Of a stretch of 46,715 nucleotides of DNA, positions 25,822 through 33,886 are shown piece by piece. The first letter of the stretch is position 1; the number at the start of each line of letters is the position of its first letter. The notes beneath the pieces were generated by a model. The model was not told the DNA's origin. It was given only the letters and a program-made list of their open reading frames with translations, and made no database searches. A program made the position numbers and the translations under genes. The stretch spans positions 1 through 46,715 of the forward strand of contig SHZD01000017.1 in NCBI GenBank assembly GCA_009692465.1. Direction: 5' to 3'. The stretch is from Myxococcales bacterium (lineage in GTDB: Bacteria; Myxococcota_A; UBA9042).

Positions 25822-26442
25822 CTATTCGGCGGCGACGTTGTACGTGCGGTCCAGCGGATTGCGGTCGATGGCCGAGCGCACCAATTCCCATACGGCTGGC
25901 GCTTTGGCCTTGAACGATCCGGCGCTCGTGGCCTCGCCGTGGTAGATTTTGAGGCTGGTAGTGTCGGCTTCGCTGCCGCCGGGAGGTGGATCGCCCGGTT
26001 TGGCCATGATGCGCAGCGTATTGTAACCGACGACCAGGTCCTGAGTCATTTCAACGGTGAACTTATTGGAATCCAGACCGATTTTCTGAAACAGCTTGCC
26101 GTTAATCCAGACATCAAAGGCAAAGTTAACCTTGGGATTAGGTTCATAAACAAGGACATAGCGCATCTTGGTCTTGGCCGTCGGCGTGCGCGCGGCTGCG
26201 TAGTCGGATTGGCCGCTGAGTTGCTGGCTGCCATCGGCGGCCGCTTCGATGCGATAGCCCGGCGACAGAATATGCACATCGCCGTTCACGTCGAATTTCA
26301 CCGAGCAGTTGGTCAATTCAGCGTTTTTCAACGACGTAATGCGTACGCCATTCAGATAGACCTCAGCCGCTTGGGCCGGAACGGCCGCCACCATCAGACT
26401 GAGCAGCGCCATCGCCGCAGTTTTGCGCAAGTGCCAAAGCAT
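25822..26442 (-). CDS. Periplasmic protein of unknown function
   Basis: The ATG at 26442 follows GAGG at five bases and gives 206 aa. Residues 1-25 form a signal peptide ending PAQA before AEVYLNG, so it is exported. The rest is beta-rich (VYLNGVRITSL, ILSPGYRIEA, FAFDVWINGKLFQKIGLD, GYNTLRIMAKPGD). The pattern suggests a jelly-roll or immunoglobulin-like binding fold, but I do not recognise a family. It precedes epmA by 17 bases. Confidence 0.75.
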   Translation of the reverse strand: MLWHLRKTAAMALLSLMVAAVPAQAAEVYLNGVRITSLKNAELTNCSVKFDVNGDVHILSPGYRIEAAADGSQQLSGQSDYAAARTPTAKTKMRYVLVYEPNPKVNFAFDVWINGKLFQKIGLDSNKFTVEMTQDLVVGYNTLRIMAKPGDPPPGGSEADTTSLKIYHGEATSAGSFKAKAPAVWELVRSAIDRNPLDRTYNVAAE

Positions 26443-26618
26443 AGTGACCTCAAACGCGCAAACGGCGCGCACTGGACTCAACGCGCGGCCTAACCGGCGA
26501 TTCGCCCATGCGACATTGTAGCGGGCTGGCGCCAAGCGCAAGTTTTTCGGTCACAAGTGCTCAAAGGGCACTGTGGACGGCCTTGCAGGCGCTGATCGCC
26601 GAGGCGGACGACCCTGCA

Positions 26619-27497
26619 CTACGGCGCTTTGACCCACGCCGGCAAATCGCCGCACTGATCTTGCCAGCCGGTGCACACTTGCGGGGTATTCTGGAATGAA
26701 TTGAAGGCGGTAATCAAACACTTGATCTTAGCCGACAAGCGCGTGTTGTCCAACTTGCCGCCGGGCGTGACCCACTGAAAGCAGGCCCAGCCGCAGCAAT
26801 CTTCCGTTTTTGGCTTGGGCCACAATTGGCACGACTTGAGCAGGCCTTTGCATACGGCGACGCAAGCCTGCTTGGCTTCACCGAATTGGGGCAGCGCGCC
26901 GGCTTTGTCCTGCCAGTCGCACACAACTGGGTCGACTTGAATCTGGCCGTGAACGCTGGGACTTTGGCACACTTTGGTCGGTAAGTCGGTGATCAGCACG
27001 ATGTTCTTGTAGGTCGGCTTGGCGCACAGCTCCCAGCTGGGGTTGGTTTGGTGGCACTGGGCGACGTTGGCGCAGATCGGCAGGCACAGCGGCGTGCTCG
27101 GGCCGGCAAAATCCTTGGGCATTTGCACGCAAAATGCCGCCGCGCCGTTGAGTTCTGGCTGCTTGCAGTAGTCCTTGACCTGCGCCGGTTGGCAGGTGGC
27201 AGCGCAAAACGGCTTGGCGTAGTCGCTGTCCAAACAGAAAAAGCCCTTGCTGCAGCCGATCGCCGGATCACAGAGCGCTCCAAATTGCGGCAAGACGGCA
27301 ACGTCAGCCGGGCCGGCGTCGACCGCGACCCCGACGGCGGCCTCGCCACAACCGCTTAGCATTGCAGGGATTAGGGCGTATAAAAGAATAACTCGATCGA
27401 TCTGCGAAAAGAACGGAGCAGCGAGTCGGCTGTAAAGACGCGAGCTTGCGACCCACGCAGCAAGCAAACGGGCACGGTAAATGGATGACTTATTCAT
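26619..27497 (-). CDS. Cys-rich lipoprotein whose signal peptide was split by a family II repeat
   Basis: The mature part begins at the lipobox LSGC and contains about 20 cysteines (CDPAIGCSKGFFC, CQPAQVKDYC, CCGWACFQW), a secreted disulfide-rich protein of unknown role. The frame as it stands opens at ATG 27497, which lies in the terminal hairpin of repeat copy d, and reads 35 unnatural residues through the repeat before VILLYALIPAMLSGC. The true start appears to be ATG 27556, on the far side of the repeat. Removing the repeat and one TTA yields a normal lipoprotein leader. The severed leader ends at a TGA that overlaps ATG 27497 as ATGA, so coupled translation might rescue expression. Otherwise it is a pseudogene. 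Confidence 0.8.
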   Translation of the reverse strand: MNKSSIYRARLLAAWVASSRLYSRLAAPFFSQIDRVILLYALIPAMLSGCGEAAVGVAVDAGPADVAVLPQFGALCDPAIGCSKGFFCLDSDYAKPFCAATCQPAQVKDYCKQPELNGAAAFCVQMPKDFAGPSTPLCLPICANVAQCHQTNPSWELCAKPTYKNIVLITDLPTKVCQSPSVHGQIQVDPVVCDWQDKAGALPQFGEAKQACVAVCKGLLKSCQLWPKPKTEDCCGWACFQWVTPGGKLDNTRLSAKIKCLITAFNSFQNTPQVCTGWQDQCGDLPAWVKAP

Positions 27498-27511
27498 TTA
27501 CGAGCCCTTAG
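27371..27511 (+). repeat. Family II structured repeat, copy d, inserted in a signal-peptide coding region
   Basis: Flanked by TTA on both sides (27371-27373 and 27508-27510). Inverted ends AGGGCGTATAAA and its partner ending ACGAGCCCT. Terminal hairpin GTAAATG/CATTTAC (27477-27501) with ATGACTTATT in the loop. Core GAGCAGCGAGTCGGC and GACGCGAGCTTGCGACCCAC. It divides a lipoprotein leader between its Ala-Ala-Leu and Ile-Pro codons. Confidence 0.92.
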
Positions 27512-27556
27512 GGCAGCGATGGCGAAAAAGGCGGCGACGCCGAGGGAGTGCGACAT
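27511..27556 (-). other. Severed 5' end of the Cys-rich lipoprotein gene
   Basis: On the reverse strand this encodes MSHSLGVAAFFAIAA and the first base of the next codon. Joined across repeat copy d it continues LIPAMLSGC, giving a 24-residue leader with n-region, hydrophobic core and lipobox. As it stands the frame ends soon inside the repeat. Start codons here and of the ABC operon are divergent and 76 bases apart. Confidence 0.85.
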
Positions 27557-27632
27557 GGGCACAGCATAGCTGCAGCGGGCCGCCAACCCCAAGCCTCTAT
27601 CGCTGTCGCCGCTTTGCAGGCACTATCGCGAC

Positions 27633-28619
27633 GTGAACGCTGACGCCCAACAACCGGTGCCTCCAAATCAGCCGGTCGCCATTTTACGCGGCGTGTCAAA
27701 GACTTATGGCGAGCTACCTGCTCTGCGCGACATTGAACTGGCCATCCCACGGGGCGCGATTGGCCTGCTGGGGCCCAACGGCGCCGGCAAATCGACGCTG
27801 TTTCGCCTGCTTTTGGGGCTGGAAACCGCCGATCACGGCAGCATCGATGTGCTGGGCATGGCGATGCCGGACCATAGTTTGGAAGTGCTGGCCCGCATCG
27901 GCTATATGCCTGAAGACGATAGCCTTTTTCCAGGACTCGACGGTTTGGGGCAAGTGGTCCACGCCGCCCAGTTGTGTGGCTTGTCGACCACGGATGCACG
28001 TAGCCGGGCCCATCGCGCGCTGGATTTGTGTGGCCTCTCGGATGCGCGCTATCGGCAGGCCAAGTCCTTTTCGCTGGGCATGCGCCAGCGGTTGCGGCTG
28101 GCGATGGCGATGGCCCATGGGCCGGAGTTGCTGATCCTCGACGAGCCTACGGCGGGCTTGGATCCCGAGGGACGTCACCAAATGCTTGACTTAATTACAG
28201 AAATTGCTAACCAAGGCGTGGCGGTGGTGCTGTCGACTCACGTGCTGCCCGACGTCGAATCGGTGTGTAGCGAAGTGATCCTGCTGTCGCGCGGCCAAGT
28301 GGGGTACACGGGATCGGTCTCAGCTTTCAAGCAGGGTACGGGATCGCGGTGGAAGGTGAGAGTAGTCGGCGATCCCCAACGCTTAGCAACTGTTGTCAAA
28401 ACTGCTGGTTTTGACAGTGAAGTGACCGGCCGCATCGTGGTGATCGCAGCACCAGTCGATGCCGGACCGCGGCTGTGGCAGTTGTGTGCTGAGGCCGATA
28501 TCGGCGTTCGCTCTTTTGGCCCCTTAGAAGAGGATATGGGTGCAGCATTCGTTCGGCACTTGCGTATTGATGATCCATTGCGCAAACAAGCGCTTGAACG
28601 CCAAACGGAGGCTTCGTGA
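27633..28619 (+). CDS. ABC transporter ATP-binding protein, ABC-2 type (first pair)
   Basis: 328 aa from GTG. Walker A GPNGAGKS, signature FSLGMRQRLRLAMAM, Walker B LLILDEPTAGLDPEG and the switch His in VLSTHVLPD are all present, so it should hydrolyse ATP. A C-terminal extension of about 100 residues resembles the regulatory tail of ABC-2 exporters. It overlaps the next permease gene by four bases. The operon holds two ATPase-permease pairs. Known ABC-2 systems export drugs, lipids, polysaccharides or proteins; the cargo here is not evident. Confidence 0.9.
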   Translation: MNADAQQPVPPNQPVAILRGVSKTYGELPALRDIELAIPRGAIGLLGPNGAGKSTLFRLLLGLETADHGSIDVLGMAMPDHSLEVLARIGYMPEDDSLFPGLDGLGQVVHAAQLCGLSTTDARSRAHRALDLCGLSDARYRQAKSFSLGMRQRLRLAMAMAHGPELLILDEPTAGLDPEGRHQMLDLITEIANQGVAVVLSTHVLPDVESVCSEVILLSRGQVGYTGSVSAFKQGTGSRWKVRVVGDPQRLATVVKTAGFDSEVTGRIVVIAAPVDAGPRLWQLCAEADIGVRSFGPLEEDMGAAFVRHLRIDDPLRKQALERQTEAS

Positions 28620-29581
28620 GCGCGCCCGCGTTGCCAGGCGATCGCCCTGCCCTGCGCACCGCCGTGGTGTTTGAACCGGGCGGCTACGCGCGCTTTGCCG
28701 GGACCAAAGTGCCGCCGAGTCAACGGGTTCTGATGCTCATCCGCGTGTTTGTCGGCGACCAGTGGCATTCCACCAAGAGCAAGCTCTTTGGCAGCTTGTT
28801 TGTGTTGCCAGCGCTGGTGATGGCGACCATTGTCATCGTGCGTGCCAAGATCGACATCGCCCAAATTGGGGTGCCGCACCTAGAAGAAGCCAAGTGGATC
28901 ATGACGTTGCTGGCGTATCTGACGCACATCAACGCTGGCTTTCTGTTGTTGGGATTGTCGACCCAAGTCGCCCCACTGATTGCCCGCGATGGCCATGAGG
29001 GGGCTCTGCTGCTGTATTTTTCGCGGCCGGTGCTGCGATCGCACTACCTGATGGCGCGAACCGGTGCGGCATTCTTGAGTAGTGTCGCGCAGTTGCTGGT
29101 GCCCGCCTTGCTCTTGCTGCTGGTGATGCTGAGCCAATACGGGCTGCAACCCGGCGGCTGTCCGTGGTCGGGCGCGGCCGGCATGGCGTGGTGGCTGGCG
29201 CTGCTGCTAGGTCAGGTGCTGTCGGCAGTGACGGTAGCGGCGTTAGCGGCGCTGATGGCATTGGCAGCGGGCGCGTTGGTGCGCAATCCGAGTTCGGCGC
29301 CACTGGCCTTTGGTGGCACGATTTTGGCCAGCACGGCGGCGTCGTGGGTGTTGCAAGCGGCGTGGGGCCGCGAGTCGGCGGCGCGGGCGGTGGACTTGCA
29401 TCACGCTATGTCGTCGCTGTGGGTGTTGCTGTCGTTTCCGATCGATCCCAGTCGGCCACCCAACACGGCGGCGATGGCGGCGGCCGGAGGCTTGGTGCTG
29501 TGGATCGCGATGGCTGCCGGTTCTTGGTTGGTTTTGCAGCGCTTTTTGGCCAATCCTCCTCTGGGCAAAGGTCGATCCTAA
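28616..29581 (+). CDS. ABC-2 type permease (first pair)
   Basis: 321 aa from GTG overlapping the previous stop. A soluble N-terminus (about 1-55) precedes about six hydrophobic segments, with the GHEGALLLYFSRPVLRSHYL loop typical of ABC-2 permeases between the second and third segments. It should form the membrane channel for the ATPase encoded just before it. The next gene begins directly after the stop, so the four genes are one transcription unit. Confidence 0.82.
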   Translation: MSAPALPGDRPALRTAVVFEPGGYARFAGTKVPPSQRVLMLIRVFVGDQWHSTKSKLFGSLFVLPALVMATIVIVRAKIDIAQIGVPHLEEAKWIMTLLAYLTHINAGFLLLGLSTQVAPLIARDGHEGALLLYFSRPVLRSHYLMARTGAAFLSSVAQLLVPALLLLLVMLSQYGLQPGGCPWSGAAGMAWWLALLLGQVLSAVTVAALAALMALAAGALVRNPSSAPLAFGGTILASTAASWVLQAAWGRESAARAVDLHHAMSSLWVLLSFPIDPSRPPNTAAMAAAGGLVLWIAMAAGSWLVLQRFLANPPLGKGRS

Positions 29582-30538
29582 ATGGTGTTCGCCCACCCTT
29601 GCGCCCAGCCTGTCGTGCAATTCTCGCGGGTGACCCGCCAATTTGGTTCACGTTTGGCGGTGTTGGACTGCACAGTCGAGTTGCAACCGGGTGTCGTCGG
29701 TCTGCTCGGGCCCAACGGCGCCGGCAAGACTACCTGGCTCAATTTGGCGGCCGGTTTGATTATGCCTACTTCGGGGCAGGTGCGCTGGCTGGGCGGCTTG
29801 GAGCGGCGCGCCGAGGGGTTGGACAACCGCATCAACCTGTGTACCGACAACGACCAAATGCCTCGGCGGCACACGGTAATGCAATGGCTAACGGCGATGC
29901 TGCGGCTGGCAGGCTGCCCCAACCTGTACGCGGAGCAGCGCGCCGGGCAAATGGTCGATCGGTTGGGGTTAGAGGCCAAAAAAGACGCTAAGTTGGAGAC
30001 CCTGTCGCGCGGCCAGCGCCAGCGCGTCAAGCTGGCCCAGGCCTTTGCTCTGCCGGCGACGCTGCTGTTGCTGGACGAGCCACTCAACGCCTTGGATCCG
30101 GTATGGCGGCGCGAGGTAGTGGCATTGATGAACGAGTCCGCGCGGGCCGGCGCCTGTGTGGTGGTATCGAGCCACATTCTGGAAGAGGTCGAAGCGCTGG
30201 CCAACTGGTTGGTGCTGTTGTTCAAGGGGCGCCTGGTGGCCTCGGGGAGCCAAGACGACATTCGCGACATGCTACACAACCAGACGACATTGCTAAAAAT
30301 TACCTGTTCGGACGCTCGGGCCTTGGCCCGTGAATTGTTGGCTCTAGCTCCAGTGACGCTGCTGCGGGTCGAGACCAGTGCCAACGACATGCTGACGGTG
30401 CAGGCAGCGGACGCCGAACTGCTGTGCCGCGCCATGCCCAAAGCGGTGCTGGCGAGCGGGGTATCCGTGAGCCGCGTTGATACGCAAGGCGATGATCTTG
30501 TTAGCCTGTTTGGCGCTCTTGCCGCCGAGGTCCGTTAG
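29582..30538 (+). CDS. ABC transporter ATP-binding protein, ABC-2 type (second pair)
   Basis: 318 aa. Walker A GPNGAGKTT, signature LSRGQRQRVKLAQAF, Walker B LLLLDEPLNALDP and switch His in VSSHILEEVE are intact. The D-loop reads NALDP rather than the more common AGLDP, unlike its operon partner. A C-terminal domain of about 90 residues follows. It begins directly after the first permease stop and is three bases from the second permease gene, so the two ATPases may form a heterodimer or serve two separate exporters. Confidence 0.9.
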   Translation: MVFAHPCAQPVVQFSRVTRQFGSRLAVLDCTVELQPGVVGLLGPNGAGKTTWLNLAAGLIMPTSGQVRWLGGLERRAEGLDNRINLCTDNDQMPRRHTVMQWLTAMLRLAGCPNLYAEQRAGQMVDRLGLEAKKDAKLETLSRGQRQRVKLAQAFALPATLLLLDEPLNALDPVWRREVVALMNESARAGACVVVSSHILEEVEALANWLVLLFKGRLVASGSQDDIRDMLHNQTTLLKITCSDARALARELLALAPVTLLRVETSANDMLTVQAADAELLCRAMPKAVLASGVSVSRVDTQGDDLVSLFGALAAEVR

Positions 30539-30541
30539 CCC

Positions 30542-31327
30542 ATGGCGATGTCCAACTGGAGCCTGACCGACGTGACGTGGCCGACCCGGCTGGGGACGGC
30601 AGCGGCAATTGCGCTGCATTTTTCACAGCATCTGCGCACTACGCTGACAATTCGACGGCTGTGGCCGTATCTGTTGCTGACAGTGCTGCCGATCATCGCG
30701 GCGGCAGGGCTGGCGCGGCTGGCCCTGGATGATTCGTCAGCCGTTGGGCGGTTTTACCAACATTTTGCCATGCGGGCGCTAGCGTTGTGTGCGCTGGGTC
30801 TGGGCACCGCAGCGATTCGCGAGGACGCAGAGGCGGGCGCCCTGCCCTTGTTGTTGCTCAAGCCACGCGCGGCGCTGGCCTTGCCGGTCGGGCGCTTGCT
30901 GGCGGTGGCGGCGGTCGTTGGCGCGCTGGGTGCGGCGATGATGGCAGGGTCTACGCTGTTGTTGCTGGGGACGGCCTATTCGCCAGAAGTTGGCTATATT
31001 GTGCGTCAATTCTTGGCGGCGATTTTCGGTGGTCTGGCATGGGCCGGGATTTTCGTGGCGCTGGGGACGCTGTTCAAAGCCGGCACCGCGCTGGGTCTGG
31101 GCTTTATGGTAGTGGTTGACCTGCTGATGGCCCAATGGGTCGATCTGGCGGCTAAAGTGTCGCCGTCGACGTATATCGGGATTTTAGTTCAGACTTTGCC
31201 GGGCAAGGATCTGGTGGCCGCCAACACCGCAGACCAAATCCCGGGCGCGGTGGTGGCGCTGACCGTGTTGGGGGTGATCGGTGCAGCAGTGGCGGTGTTG
31301 CGGTTGCAAAGGGATGTGCCGCAGTAG
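30542..31327 (+). CDS. ABC-2 type permease (second pair)
   Basis: 261 aa with about six hydrophobic segments and the REDAEAGALPLLLLKPRAAL loop after the second, matching the equivalent loop of the first permease. It should pair with the ATPase encoded immediately upstream. It closes the operon; family II copy e separates it from the convergent AAA gene. Confidence 0.82.
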   Translation: MAMSNWSLTDVTWPTRLGTAAAIALHFSQHLRTTLTIRRLWPYLLLTVLPIIAAAGLARLALDDSSAVGRFYQHFAMRALALCALGLGTAAIREDAEAGALPLLLLKPRAALALPVGRLLAVAAVVGALGAAMMAGSTLLLLGTAYSPEVGYIVRQFLAAIFGGLAWAGIFVALGTLFKAGTALGLGFMVVVDLLMAQWVDLAAKVSPSTYIGILVQTLPGKDLVAANTADQIPGAVVALTVLGVIGAAVAVLRLQRDVPQ

Positions 31328-31361
31328 GTCTAGTTGCATTCCTACGCCGTGCGTTGTTCAG

Positions 31362-31502
31362 CTAAGGATTGGTGACAAAATAACTCGATCGTTCGGCAAT
31401 GCGCCGGAGCAGAGAGTCGTCTTGCAAAGACGCGAACTTGCGACCCACCCTGCCAGCAAAAAGGACTTGTGACAGAACGACTTGTTCTGTCACAGGTCCT
31501 AA
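31362..31502 (+). repeat. Family II structured repeat, copy e
   Basis: Flanked by TAA on both sides. Inverted ends AAGGATTGGTGACA and TGTCACAGGTCCT. Its terminal hairpin is the strongest of the family: GTGACAGAAC/GTTCTGTCAC with loop GACTT (31469-31493). Read from the AAA gene this hairpin is followed by AAGTCCTTTTT, a classic intrinsic terminator. The AAA stop codon overlaps the right-hand TAA. Confidence 0.92.
31469..31493 (-). terminator. Intrinsic terminator of the AAA ATPase gene, supplied by repeat copy e
   Basis: Ten perfect base pairs, a five-base loop AAGTC, and a downstream T-run on the reverse strand (five Ts at 31458-31462), starting six bases after the stop codon. Confidence 0.8.
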
Positions 31503-33688
31503 AACAGATCCGCAACCCCCACCGAACTTCGAAACACCTTGCCGGCATTCTTGCACTCTTGCCGCGCTGCATACTCAAAGTGCTTGAAACGCAAGATGTC
31601 GTTCTCGGCGGCGCCCTGATAAGCCGCCCGCAACACGGCGTTCTTGATGTGACCACCCGACAGCTCGTAGCGTCGGCCCAGCTCGTCAAAATCCAGCGAT
31701 GTTTCGACCGGACAATTTCGCGGCAGCAGGGTCTTCCAAATCTGGGCCCGAAACGGTGCTTCGGGAAACGGGAAGTGAATCTTAAAGCCGATGCGGCGCT
31801 GAAAGGCCTTGTCGATGTTCTTTTCCAGATTGGTGGTCAAGATGACAATGCCGTCGAAATTTTCGATTTCTTGCAACAACATGTTGGTCGCCATGTTGCT
31901 GTAGCGGTCGACGCTGGAATCGACTTTGGTGCGGCTGGCGAACAACGAGTCGGCCTCGTCGAACAACAGAATCCCGTGTGAAGCCTTGGCAGTCTCGAAG
32001 ATTTTCTCAATGTTCTTCTCGGTTTCGCCGATCCACTTGCTCACCACCCGCGGAATCGCGATCTGGAACAATTGCTGGTCCATTTCATTGGCCAAAATCG
32101 TCGCACACAGCGTCTTGCCCGTACCGGGTTCGCCAGAAAACAAAGCGACGATGCCCTTGCCCGTGCTCATCTTTTGGGCAAAACCCCAGTTGTGCATCAC
32201 GTGCGAGCGATGGCGGGCGGCGACGAAAAGTTCTTCGATATCATCGCGAGTCTCTGGCGGCACCACGAGGTCAACCAACGTCAGTCCATGCTTTTTGCGC
32301 ACGGCGTATTCGTCCAGACTGGCGCGGATTTGTTCGTGACAGGCCTTGCGCAGCACTTCAGCGCCGATCAACGGCGCACCTGGGCTTAGAGAAAACGACC
32401 GATTTACAGCTACTTGCATCGCGTTGCGAATCAGCGCACCGGGAAAAGTGAACTGGCCCGCCAAGGCCATGATGTCGTCTTGGTTCTCAAACGCCACCCC
32501 ATCGGGCAGGTGCAAGTCAAAAATGCGCTTGCGCTCAGTCGGCCCCGGTGTGTCCAAAACCAGCCGTTGGACCACAAATCGGTCGAGGTTGCTGTCCAGC
32601 GCGGCGGTATCGCGCGAAGTCAGCAGCGTCAAGCCCGGATGGCCTTGTAGCGCTGCTTGGACCACATCGACCTTGGTGCTGCCCTTGGCCAACAGGCCAT
32701 CGACGCCATCGAGCACCAAGATCGCATCGATCAGGCGAGCTTGATCCAAGGAAGACAACAAGTTGCGCTGGACGTCGACGTCGTTTAGATCCGTCAGCCG
32801 GGTGGCGTCAATCTCCAGAATCGGTCGCTGCAAGTGATTGGCCAAGCCGTCGACCAGCATCGACTTGCCGGTACCGGGTGACCCCGAAATTTCGACGACC
32901 AAGCCAGGAGCCATTGAAAACGGCGACTTAGTCACAGAAACCCGCAGCGAACGCCGCGACCACGCGTCCAACAACGTCAGCATCGGATCGAGGTCGCCGG
33001 GCGGCAGGATCACTTGATCCAAATGCACCTGCGAGCGCCGAAATTGGGCGATACCCGACATCGATACGTCGAGTAAACCCTCATTTCCTAACAGTAATTG
33101 CAGAGCGCGCGGAGCCGGTGCCACTTCATAGCCCAGCAAATTATCGGCACCAGAGTCGCGGCGGTCCAGCGAGATTAGGCGGGCGTTGCGCAGGGGCGCG
33201 TCGGGCATGAAGTGGGTACGCAAGCCCAAACGCTCAACGGCATCGGTACGCAAGAACTCAATACATAGGCGCACATCGACGTAGTTGGCCAGCAGGTTGT
33301 CGTTGAACCGCGCAATCGAATCGCGAACCTCGACGTCCACTTGCGGCGCCAACGCCAGCACCAAGATGTCGCGATCGTCGGTCGAAAGATCCGCTTGATC
33401 GGCCAAAATCTCAATCGGCAGGCGGAGGTTGGCTTCTTCAGCCAATCCCTCGACTTGGGCCAGTTTTTTATAGGCGCGCCGCACCTCAACTTGGGTCGGT
33501 TCGACGGACAGCAGCGCTTCTTCGTCGGTCAGACCGGCGGCTTTGGCCTGCCGCACTTGGGTGGCCATGACCAAGCGTTGCCGCATGTGGGTACATGCTG
33601 CGGCCAGCCAGCGCTGACATAAGGCAATGCGCTCAGCGGGTTGCAACTCAAGTGCGCCGGGTTTCTTAATTGTCTTGAGCTTGGACAT
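31499..33688 (-). CDS. Double AAA+ ATPase, related to the ATPase of contractile injection systems
   Basis: 729 aa. An N-terminal helical region (1-200) precedes two AAA modules. The first has Walker A GSPGTGKS at about 270 but a weakened Walker B, LVLDGVDG, lacking the catalytic Glu. The second has GEPGTGKT at about 518, LLFDEADSLFASR, sensor TTNLEKNIDKAFQRR and SGGHIKNAVLRAAY. This layout and the SKWIGETEKNI segment resemble Afp15/PVC15 ATPases of extracellular contractile injection systems and Cdc48-like remodelers. No sheath, tube or baseplate genes are present, so it may be a stand-alone remodeler. The Shine-Dalgarno GAGG lies at the edge of repeat copy f, so its leader includes that repeat. 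Confidence 0.85.
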   Translation of the reverse strand: MSKLKTIKKPGALELQPAERIALCQRWLAAACTHMRQRLVMATQVRQAKAAGLTDEEALLSVEPTQVEVRRAYKKLAQVEGLAEEANLRLPIEILADQADLSTDDRDILVLALAPQVDVEVRDSIARFNDNLLANYVDVRLCIEFLRTDAVERLGLRTHFMPDAPLRNARLISLDRRDSGADNLLGYEVAPAPRALQLLLGNEGLLDVSMSGIAQFRRSQVHLDQVILPPGDLDPMLTLLDAWSRRSLRVSVTKSPFSMAPGLVVEISGSPGTGKSMLVDGLANHLQRPILEIDATRLTDLNDVDVQRNLLSSLDQARLIDAILVLDGVDGLLAKGSTKVDVVQAALQGHPGLTLLTSRDTAALDSNLDRFVVQRLVLDTPGPTERKRIFDLHLPDGVAFENQDDIMALAGQFTFPGALIRNAMQVAVNRSFSLSPGAPLIGAEVLRKACHEQIRASLDEYAVRKKHGLTLVDLVVPPETRDDIEELFVAARHRSHVMHNWGFAQKMSTGKGIVALFSGEPGTGKTLCATILANEMDQQLFQIAIPRVVSKWIGETEKNIEKIFETAKASHGILLFDEADSLFASRTKVDSSVDRYSNMATNMLLQEIENFDGIVILTTNLEKNIDKAFQRRIGFKIHFPFPEAPFRAQIWKTLLPRNCPVETSLDFDELGRRYELSGGHIKNAVLRAAYQGAAENDILRFKHFEYAARQECKNAGKVFRSSVGVADLF

Positions 33689-33695
33689 GCAGCAA

Positions 33696-33840
33696 CCTCA
33701 GGAACTGTCCTCAAATAACTAGATCGATCTGGGCCACACAGGAGCGGCGAGTCGGCCTTTCAGGACGCGAGCTTAGCGACCAACAAAGCAAGCAAACGGA
33801 ACCACACCCAAAATGACTCATTCTGGGACAGTTCCTCAGG
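33696..33840 (+). repeat. Family II structured repeat, copy f
   Basis: Flanked by TCA on both sides. Inverted ends GGAACTGTCC and GGACAGTTCC, perfectly complementary. Terminal hairpin CCCA.AATG/CATT.TGGG with ACT loop (33807-33827). Core GGAGCGGCGAGTCGGCC, AGGACGCGAGCTTAGCGACC, AAAGCAAGCAAACGG. It lies 46 bases after the M16 stop and directly before the AAA ribosome binding site. Confidence 0.93.
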
Positions 33841-33886
33841 GCAAACGTAGCACGCCGTAACCGCGAAGTCGCCAGCCCGAGCAGAG

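Noticed and set aside
27508-27999. Reverse frame ending exactly at the TTA of repeat copy d
   Set aside because: It overlaps the well-supported ABC ATPase gene and has shadow-like composition; the match of its stop to the target site is coincidence.
31499-33688. A contractile injection system locus around the AAA ATPase
   Set aside because: No sheath, tube, spike or baseplate genes are recognisable in the window.
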